Positions 9,454 through 18,400 of a DNA stretch of 64,000 nucleotides are shown piece by piece. Made by a program: the position numbers and the translations under genes. The DNA is taken from NCBI RefSeq assembly GCF_026870155.1, contig NZ_CP113975.1:1178001-1242000 (forward strand), written 5' to 3'. The stretch is from Flavobacterium marginilacus. Its GTDB lineage: Bacteria > Bacteroidota > Bacteroidia > Flavobacteriales > Flavobacteriaceae. The notes beneath the pieces were generated by a model, which ran no database searches, was not told where the DNA came from, and saw only the letters and a list, made by a program, of their open reading frames with translations. Every line of letters begins with the position of its first letter. The first letter of the stretch is position 1.

Positions 9454-11049
9454 ATGAAAAATAAAGAAGCAAAATCTATTTTTTCTTCATTGGAGAACTT
9501 CTCAAGTACTCCGCCGCCAGAGTTATGGGATAAAATAGAAGCTCAATTAGATAAGCCTAAAAAGAAAAAGCGGCTGGTTGTCTGGTGGTGGACAGCGGCG
9601 TGTTTAGTGGCAGGGCTTTCGCTTCCGGCAATTTGGTACGCTAATTCTGGGCAGGGGAATAATCAGGAATTAATTATTGGAAATAATGCTAATGAAGTTG
9701 TTTTGCAAAACGATTCAAAAAACAGCAGTGGCAATAATAAGAAGGCAGGTGCAGATGAAAGTACTGTTGGAAAAACATCTTTTGAGAAAAAAAACAATAG
9801 TGCTGATAAAATTAAGAATGAAAATTTGAACACCAAAGAAACTGGTATTTCTTTGGCTAGCACAAATTCTGTAACTGTCAAAAAAACGCCCGAAATTATA
9901 TATAAAATAAATAATTCAAAGAGAGTTAAGAATTCAAATGAAGAAAAAAATAATCAGCTGATTGCTGCTAATAATGCTAAATCACAGTCGAATGCAGCGG
10001 CTGTCAATAAAAATCAAACATCTAATAGTTATCAAGCGGTTTCTATTAACGGAATGAATAATTTTTCTGCAGGCAGTACAAGTGAAAATGCCAAAACGAT
10101 TGCAGTTTCTGAAAGCAATGCTATTTCTGGTTCGAAGCAAAATAAAGAAAGTGTTCAGACTGTGAGTCCTAAACCAGAACTGATTAATAAAAAGGATGAG
10201 GTTTACGGATTGAATTCCAATACAGCAATTGCCGAAAATACTAAAACGAACGATTCAATTAGTAAAATAAAAAATGAAGTTGCTCAATTAGAAAATGCTT
10301 TGGCTGACTTGGATAAAGATAAAACTAAGAAAAAAACAAGTCCGGAAGTTATTGATAAATGGTCGCTTAAAGTTTTTGCAGGAGTAATGGGGTCCGAAAA
10401 TTTTAACAATGACAAAGCTTTAGGAAACACTGTAGCTTCAAAACAATCCAATGGCTATGGGATAAAGACAAACTATAAACTGAATAAAAAATGGGGAGTA
10501 AGTTCCGGTTTCAAGATTAATGAACTTGGACAAAAAATAAATGGAGTTGCTTATTATGAGCGGGGCAATACAGCTGATTTTGCTTCAGGGGCATTGCCTA
10601 CTAACGGACCTTTGGAAAGTACTGTAAAAAGTAATATAGTTTTGGTTTCCAATAATGAGAATTATTTATTTGCCTCAAGTTCTAAATCCAGTACAGGTTT
10701 TGAAACAGGAAATGTGACTCAGAATTTAAAATATTTCGAAATGCCGTTAGAGGTTTCTTATTCTCTTTTAAGCAAAAAGAAAACCAATATTAGTATGAAT
10801 ACAGGTGGTTTTGTCGGTAAATTAATTGCTAATGATGTTATATTAAACGGGAGCTCAATTGGAGAGAATAAAAACGTAAATGATTTTGTTTACGGTACGG
10901 TATTGAGCAGTACACTGCAGTATGAATTCCTTAAAAAAACTTATTTTTTCATCGAACCAGGAATGAATTACTACATCAATCCTTTAGAAAATCAATCCTT
11001 CAATCAATTTCAATGGATGTTTAATATTGGTATAAACGTATCTTTTTAA
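9454..11049 (+). CDS. Membrane-anchored protein with a beta-barrel-like C-terminus; possible anti-sigma partner
   Basis: A 531-residue protein in three parts. Residues 1-40 are a cytoplasmic-looking stretch ending in a lysine run. A single transmembrane segment (about 41-62, WWWTAACLVAGLSLPAIW) follows, then roughly 230 residues of Asn/Lys/Ser-rich low-complexity linker. From about 305 to the end are alternating amphipathic strands resembling an outer-membrane barrel domain and closing on a terminal Phe. Its position 63 bp after the sigma gene and the inner-membrane anchor suggest a sigma regulator reaching through the periplasm. This is inference; no zinc-finger anti-sigma motif is visible. 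Confidence 0.7.
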   Translation: MKNKEAKSIFSSLENFSSTPPPELWDKIEAQLDKPKKKKRLVVWWWTAACLVAGLSLPAIWYANSGQGNNQELIIGNNANEVVLQNDSKNSSGNNKKAGADESTVGKTSFEKKNNSADKIKNENLNTKETGISLASTNSVTVKKTPEIIYKINNSKRVKNSNEEKNNQLIAANNAKSQSNAAAVNKNQTSNSYQAVSINGMNNFSAGSTSENAKTIAVSESNAISGSKQNKESVQTVSPKPELINKKDEVYGLNSNTAIAENTKTNDSISKIKNEVAQLENALADLDKDKTKKKTSPEVIDKWSLKVFAGVMGSENFNNDKALGNTVASKQSNGYGIKTNYKLNKKWGVSSGFKINELGQKINGVAYYERGNTADFASGALPTNGPLESTVKSNIVLVSNNENYLFASSSKSSTGFETGNVTQNLKYFEMPLEVSYSLLSKKKTNISMNTGGFVGKLIANDVILNGSSIGENKNVNDFVYGTVLSSTLQYEFLKKTYFFIEPGMNYYINPLENQSFNQFQWMFNIGINVSF

Positions 11050-11099
11050 TTTTTGCAATAATTATTTAATGTGGTATTTAGAATTTTAATTGCAGTAGT

Positions 11100-11123
11100 G
11101 CCGGATTTTTAATCCGGCATTTT
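11100..11123 (+). terminator. Terminator of the sigma-factor cluster
   Basis: GCCGGATT (11100-11107) pairs with AATCCGGC (11111-11118) around TTT, followed by ATTTT, 50 bases after the stop of the barrel protein. Confidence 0.75.
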
Positions 11124-11167
11124 ACATTATAAAAAGGATAATAAGATTGATTTTTATTTATTGAATT

Positions 11168-11271
11168 ATACCATTTATGAATGTAAAACAGTCTTTTTGT
11201 TTTTCTTCACCCTAGCCCTTTCCCAAGGAGAGGGAATAAAAATTAGGTTATTTTATATTCATAAATGGTAT
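11168..11271. repeat. MITE-like element with 21-bp terminal inverted repeats
   Basis: The arms 11168-11188 and 11251-11271 are inverted copies with one mismatch in 21 (ATACCATTTATGAAT at each outer end). The 62-bp core contains accctagccctttcccaa and ggagaggg, related to the repeat at 27.42 kb. No coding capacity. Together with two hairpin terminators it explains most of the 11050-11418 interval. Confidence 0.75.
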
Positions 11272-11367
11272 TAGTTTTCTTTTTCGTTAAGAAAATAAAT
11301 ATCGCCTGCAGCTGCAAATACAGATCAAAAGGATGCTTTGTTTTGAAAACAGAATGTGTTGCAAAAA

Positions 11368-11397
11368 AAAGGTCTTGATTTGAGTCAAGACCTTTTT
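11368..11397 (-). terminator. Bidirectional terminator
   Basis: GGTCTTGA (11371-11378) and TCAAGACC (11385-11392) form a perfect stem with an A tract before and a T tract after. It lies just past the stop of the minus-strand barrel gene. Confidence 0.85.
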
Positions 11398-11418
11398 GTA
11401 TTATTTTAAAAAATGAAT

Positions 11419-12252
11419 TTATTTAAAATTCCATCCTAATGTTATCCCAAAAGCCACAGGTTTAATTTTAGCATCTTTGTCAGTACTGTACAATCCATTA
11501 GGTTTTCTATCAGATACAGATGTTTGGTTATAACCAATATAGGATTCATTCTTGTTTTGGTCTAAAATTGTACCATATCCACTTTCCAGGAACAGGGCTG
11601 CATACAACGAATTTTTCGCTGCCATATCAAATGTAAATCCTAACTCAAAAGAACTCATTATAATTCCTTTAGTTTCGTACTCTCCTGATGATGAATAATT
11701 ATTCTGACGGCCAAAACCATATTCTGGTAAATCGTCAATAGTCAGGTTTACATCTGGATAATAAGCACTGCCATTTGCGTAATCCGCTGTTGCTTTAAAT
11801 TTATAATTTACAGGTAAGAAATATTTAGCTCCAGCTCTAAAATTAAAATCAATACCCTCATTAATATTTGTTTTATATTGGACAAAAAGAGGGATTTGCA
11901 GAGCATGTAAAGTTTGTTTTTCTATATAATTGCTGGTAGTAACGTTATAAATAAATGCCGAAGTGGAAACATCAACTTCAAAAGTAGAAAGTATTGCAGA
12001 AGACTGAGACAAAGAAACTTCTTGTTTGTATTGTGAAAACTCTAGCCCTGAACCAATACCAAAATGTGTATTTAAAGAGTAGATATAACCTGCTTTTACA
12101 GCTCCGCCAAGGCGATAACCTGCTTGTGTGCCAGTAACATCACTCTTAATATTCCCTACTCCGGACTGTATACCTACATAAAACTGTGCAGCTATTCCTT
12201 GGGAAATTAAGAAAGCTATAGTTCCAATTATGTTTTTAATATTGAATTTCAT
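11419..12252 (-). CDS. Outer-membrane beta-barrel protein
   Basis: A 277-residue protein with a signal peptide (residues 1-22, ending ISQGIAAQ) and a mature part of alternating strands typical of small PorT/OmpX-like barrels in Bacteroidota: FYVGIQSGVGNIKS, GYRLGGAVKAGYIYSLNTHFGIGSGLEFSQY, then VAFGITLGWNFK with a terminal aromatic/basic end. It lies immediately downstream of the giant adhesin gene, about 165 bp away on the same strand. Co-function with the adhesin is possible, but it is not a SprF/PorP-type protein that I can recognise. Confidence 0.82.
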   Translation of the reverse strand: MKFNIKNIIGTIAFLISQGIAAQFYVGIQSGVGNIKSDVTGTQAGYRLGGAVKAGYIYSLNTHFGIGSGLEFSQYKQEVSLSQSSAILSTFEVDVSTSAFIYNVTTSNYIEKQTLHALQIPLFVQYKTNINEGIDFNFRAGAKYFLPVNYKFKATADYANGSAYYPDVNLTIDDLPEYGFGRQNNYSSSGEYETKGIIMSSFELGFTFDMAAKNSLYAALFLESGYGTILDQNKNESYIGYNQTSVSDRKPNGLYSTDKDAKIKPVAFGITLGWNFK

Positions 12253-12418
12253 AGATGTAAAATTTATTTTTTAGTGAGACTCTATACGTTATCGCCTTTT
12301 TACTCATTTGTTTTTGTTCACTCAAACTTGTTGTTAATGACGACTTCATACTTGTTTTAAATTAGAATAATCCATCCCCATTCATTAAAAATGAGGATGT
12401 CATATTCTATAAATTATT

Positions 12419-15400
12419 TTAATTTCTCACTAAAAGGTTTTTAGTAAAATATTTACCATTTGTTAAGGTCATTTTTACAATATAAATTCCCTCAACACTT
12501 GGAGCTATCATGTCAATAGTATTTTGACTTGTGTTAATAGTAGTTAGTAAGTTACCAGTTAAATTATAAACCTCAATACGCGCATTTTGTAATCTGTTTG
12601 TACTAACATTCGTTATCAATTGGAAACTCGCATTACTTCTAACAGGGTTTGGAACAATTCTTATGTACTCTTCTTCTATTGTAGGAGATAAAGTCAAGGT
12701 ACAGGTTGTAATTAATGTTCCGTCTAGTTTTGTTGCTACTGCATAATAAGTTCCATTCAAAGGACCACTTTCTTTGAAATATTGTGAAGTTTGTCCAGGA
12801 ACTAAAACCCCATTTTTATACCAGCTATACAATTTAAAACTCTTAGAACTATTGTCAAAGAATATAATATTTTCAAATTGTTTTCTAATCAGGTTAGGCT
12901 GACTAGATACTACTGGTAAAACAACTGCCGGAGCTGCATTGTAATTTATGTTTCCTGGTTGCGAAGCTGTAATAGCTGCAGACCCATAATTTTGGAAAAT
13001 TACTGAATTATTTGAAACAGTAGCAATGTTAGTATTAGAAGAAGCATAATTTACTGCTAAACCACTATTAGCAACAGCAGTCAAAACAATACTAGTTTCT
13101 CCATTACAGCCTAATCCCAAAGTCTGATTCCAGGTAATTACCTGATCTGCTTTCGTAATAGTAAAATCTTTGCTTACATAAGTAATGCTATAGTTAGTAC
13201 CAGCACTTAAGGTACCTTGCGTGATAGCGTAAACGCCCACATTCACTCCAGCTGCTCTTGTTAAAACACCAGTAAAGGCATCACTGCCTACCAAACTTGG
13301 CGAAACAGTATAAGTAAAAACAGGATCTGTTGTTCCATATACTTTGGTTTGTGAAGTATTTGCTGTTACTGTAATTGGTTTTGCAGTAATAGTAAAATCT
13401 TTGCTTACATAAGTAATGCTATAGTTAGTACCAGCACTTAAGGTACCTTGTGTTATAGCGTAAACACCCACATTCACTCCAGCAGCTCTTGTTAAAGCAC
13501 CAGTAAAGGCATCACTACCTACCAAACTTGGCGAAACTGTATAAGCAAAAACAGGATCTGTTGTTCCGTACACTTTTGTTTGCGATGCAGTTGCTGTTAC
13601 TGTAATTGGTTTTGCAGTAATAGCAAAGTTAGCCCCTGCGTAACTAATTGTATAATTAGATCCGGCAGTCAAACTTCCTTGGTTAATAGCATAAGTTCCA
13701 ATGTTTTCCCCAGCAGCTCTTGTTAAAGCACCAGTAAAGGCATCACTACCCACCAAACTTGGCGAAACTGTATAAGCAAAAACAGGATCTGTTGTTCCGT
13801 ACACTTTTGTTTGCGATGCAGTTGCTGTTACTGTAATTGGTTTTGCAGTAATAGCAAAGTTAGCCCCTGCGTAACTAATCGTATAATTAGAACCCGCAGT
13901 CAAACTTCCTTGGTTAATAGCATAGTTTCCAATGTTTTCCCCAGCAGCTCTTGTTAAAGTTCCAGTAAAGGCATCACTACCTACTAAACTTGGCGAAATA
14001 GTATAGGCAAAAACAGGATCTGTAGTTCCGTACACTTTTGTTTGCGATGCAGTTGCCGTTACTGTAATTGGTTTGGCAGTAATAGCAAAGTTAGCACCAA
14101 CATAAGTAATTAAATACTTAGCCCCTGCTGAAAGCGAACCTTGATTAATAGCATAATTACCAATATTTTCACCACTAACTCTTGTTAAAGATCCTGTGAA
14201 TGAATCTCCCGAAAGCAAACTTGGTGATACTGTATAAGTTAAAACAGGATCACTCTCCCCATATATTTTAGTTTGAGAAGGTGTTGCAGTTACCGTAATT
14301 GGAATTTGATTTAATTTCAGGACATAATTATAGGTAGCTGTACAATTATTAGCATCAGTAGCGGTAACAGTAAAATTACTATCAGCAATTTGAGTTGAAA
14401 TACCTGTTATCTGTCCAGCTGTTGATAGCGAAAAACCAGAAGGCAGACTTCCTGCTGTAATTGCATACGTTTTAGGGTCTGTTCCTCCTGAAGCTACTAT
14501 AGTTTGACTATATCCAGTATTGTAATCATAACCAGATAAAATTGTTGTTGTGAAATTTATAGCCGTAGGCTGTGTTATGGTAAAGTTTTTTGTGATTTGA
14601 CAATTGTTGGCATCCGTGATGGTACAGGTGTAAGTGCCAACAGCCAATCCTGTAGTCGTAGCAGCCGTTCCACCAGATGGAGCCCATGAATAGGTATATC
14701 CGCCAGCACCGCCTGCAGCAGTTACCGAAGCCGACCCGTTAGTTCCACCGTTACAAGCCACGTTGGTTTGCGAAGTAGTTGCGGTAATGGCTGTAGGCTG
14801 TGTTATGGTAAAGTTTTTTGTGATTTGACAATTGTTGGCATCCGTGATGGTACAGGTGTAAGTGCCAACAGCCAATCCTGTAGTCGTAGCAGCCGTTCCA
14901 CCAGATGGAGCCCATGAATAGGTATATCCGCCGGCACCACCGGCAGCAGTTACCGAAGCCGACCCGTTAGTTCCACCGTTACAAGCCACGTTGGTTTGCG
15001 AAGTAGTTGCGGTAATGGCTGTAGGCTGTGTTATGGTAAAGTTTTTTGTGATCTGACAATTGTTGGCATCCGTGATGGTACAGGTGTAAGTGCCAACAGC
15101 CAATCCTGTAGCCGTAGCAGCCGTTCCACCAGATGGAGCCCATGAATAGGTATATCCGCCGGCACCACCGGCAGCAGTTACCGAAGCCGACCCGTTAGTT
15201 CCGCCGTTACAAGCCACGTTGGTTTGCGAAGTAGTTGCGGTAATTGCCGTAGGCTGTGTTATGGTAAAGTTTTTCGTGATCTGGCAGTTGTTGGCATCCG
15301 TGATGGTACAGGTGTAAGTGCCAGCAGCTAATCCTGTAGCTGTAGCAGCCGTTCCACCAGATGGAGCCCATGAATAGGTATATCCGCCAGCACCACCGGC

Positions 15401-18400
15401 AGCAGTTACCGAAGCTGACCCGTTAGTTCCGCCGTTACAAGCCACGTTGGTTTGCGAAGTAGTTGCGGTAATGGCCGTAGGCTGTGTTATGGTAAAGTTT
15501 TTTGTGATCTGACAATTGTTGGCATCCGTGATGGTACAGGTGTAAGTGCCAGCAGCCAATCCTGTAGCAGTAGCAGCAGTACCACCAGTTGGAGTCCATG
15601 AATAGGTATATCCGCCGGCACCGCCTGCAGCAGTTACCGAAGCCGATCCGTTAGTTGCTCCATTGCAGGCCACGTTGGTTTGCGAAGTGGTTGCGGTAAT
15701 AGCTGTAGGCTGTGTTATGGTAAAGTTTTTCGTGATCTGACAATTGTTGGCATCCGTGATGGTACAGGTGTAAGTGCCAGCAGCCAATCCTGTAGCCGTA
15801 GCAGCCGTTCCACCAGATGGAGCCCATGAATAGGTATATCCGCCAGAACCACCAGCAGCAGTTACCGAAGCCGACCCGTTAGTTCCACCGTTACAAGCCA
15901 CGTTGGTTTGCGAAGTAGTTGCGGTAATTGCCGTAGGCTGTGTTATGGTAAAGTTTTTTGTGATCTGGCAGTTGTTGGCATCCGTGATGGTACAGGTGTA
16001 AGTGCCAGCAGCCAATCCTGTAGCTGTAGCAGCCGTTCCACCAGATGGAGCCCATGAATAGGTATATCCGCCAGCACCGCCTGCAGCAGTTACCGAAGCC
16101 GACCCGTTAGTTCCACCGTTACAAGCCACGTTGGTTTGCGAAGTAGTTGCGGTAATGGCTGTAGGCTGTGTTATGGTAAAGTTTTTTGTGATTTGACAAT
16201 TGTTGGCATCCGTGATGGTACAGGTGTAAGTGCCAACAGCCAATCCTGTAGTCGTAGCAGCCGTTCCACCAGATGGAGCCCATGAATAGGTATATCCGCC
16301 GGCACCACCGGCAGCAGTTACCGAAGCCGACCCGTTAGTTCCACCGTTACAAGCCACGTTGGTTTGCGAAGTAGTTGCGGTAATGGCCGTAGGCTGTGTT
16401 ATGGTAAAGTTTTTTGTGATCTGACAATTGTTGGCATCCGTGATGGTACAGGTGTAAGTGCCAACAGCCAATCCTGTAGCCGTAGCAGCCGTTCCACCAG
16501 ATGGAGCCCATGAATAGGTATATCCGCCGGCACCACCGGCAGCAGTTACCGAAGCCGACCCGTTAGTTCCGCCGTTACAAGCCACGTTGGTTTGCGAAGT
16601 AGTTGCGGTAATTGCCGTAGGCTGTGTTATGGTAAAGTTTTTCGTGATCTGGCAGTTGTTGGCATCCGTGATGGTACAGGTGTAAGTGCCAGCAGCTAAT
16701 CCTGTAGCTGTAGCAGCCGTTCCACCAGATGGAGCCCATGAATAGGTATATCCGCCAGCACCACCGGCAGCAGTTACCGAAGCCGACCCGTTAGTTCCGC
16801 CGTTACAAGCCACATTGGTTTGCGAAGTAGTTGCGGTAATGGCCGTAGGCTGCGTTATGGTAAAGTTTTTTGTGATCTGACAATTGTTGGCATCCGTGAT
16901 GGTACAGGTGTATGTGCCAGCAGCCAATCCTGTAGCCACAGCAGCATTTCCTCCGGATGGAGCCCATGAATAGGTATATCCGCCGGCACCGCCTGCAGCA
17001 GTTACCGAAGCTGACCCGTTAGTTGCTCCATTGCAGGCCACGTTGGTTTTTGAAGTGGTTGCGGTAATAGCCGTAGGCTGTGTTATGGTAAAGTTTTTTG
17101 TGATTTGACAATTGTTGGCATCTGTGATGGTACAGGTGTAAGTACCAACAGCCAATCCTGTAGCCACAGCAGCATTTCCTCCGGATGGAGCCCATGAATA
17201 GGTATATCCGCCGGCACCGCCTGCAGCAGTTACCGAAGCTGACCCGTTAGTTGCTCCATTGCAGGTCACGTTGGTTTGCGAAGTGGTTGCGGTAATGGCT
17301 GAAGGCTGCGTAATTGTGAAGTTAACGGCTGTAGTACAATTATTTGCATCAGTTACAGTACAGGTCCATGTACCAGGAGTTAGTCCAGTTACCGAAGTTG
17401 TACCATCACCCGTTGGGTTGCCAGGCGTCCAGTTATAGGTATAACCACTCGCTCCACCAGTTGGTGTGTTGATTGCAGCAGCTCCGTTAGAACCACCATT
17501 ACAAGAAACATTGGTTTGTGAAGCCGCAGTAGTTGCTAAAGCAGTAGGTTCTGAAATAGTAAAGTTTTTTGTGACTTGTGTCGATTCGTTATCTGTTATA
17601 ATAACTGAATAAGATCCAGCTGTTAAACCAGAGGCTGTAGCTCCATTTCCTCCAGAAGGAGACCAAGAATAGGTATAAGGAGCAACACCTCCCGCAGCAG
17701 TTACTGAAGCTGAACCTGAGGTTCCGCTGTTACAAGCCACGTCGGTTTGTGAAGTTGTTGCCGACAGGGCAGCATTTGTAGTAAAAGTTAAATCTGTACC
17801 ATAACTTGTACCTGCAGAATTGATGGCATACGCTCTAAAGTGTACAAGTGTTCCAGCTGGTAAAGAAGAAATAACTGCACTAAAACTTCCTGTTCCAGTT
17901 CCATTTGTAACTTTGTTATTTGAAGTAGTAGGATTGCTGGCTGTTGCCCAGACAATACCTTTTTCAGTTACAGTGGCTCCGCCATCTGCAGTAACATTTC
18001 CTCCTAATGTTGCTTTTGAAGCACCTACTCCAGTTGCTGCGGTTGTTGAAACTGTTGGAGTTGTGATTGGATTTACAGCTACACATGATGATATTACGCT
18101 GCATAAGCCTATTGTTACAACAACTGCATAATTACCACTACTTGGCGGTGTATACGATTGTCCGTTTTCACCAATTAATATAGTTGCTGGACATTGAATC
18201 CATTGGTAGATAGCGCCAGGCTGATCCGCTGTTAAAACACCAGATGTTTGAGTTACGGTATCAATTACTTCACATACATCATTAACAGTAATAGTAAATA
18301 CTTTTTCAAAGCTAAGACCACCCAGATCTGTAGTTTTCACACGAACAGAGTAGGAAGATTTAGTTTCAAAATCAGGACTAACAGTAATTTTCAAATTGCT

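Noticed and set aside
14560..17300. CRISPR array
   Set aside because: Repeats are 228 bp, contiguous, without spacers and fully coding; they are protein repeats.
17820..18131. Antisense frames within the adhesin gene
   Set aside because: Low-complexity repeats keep the opposite strand open; no ribosome site or family resemblance.
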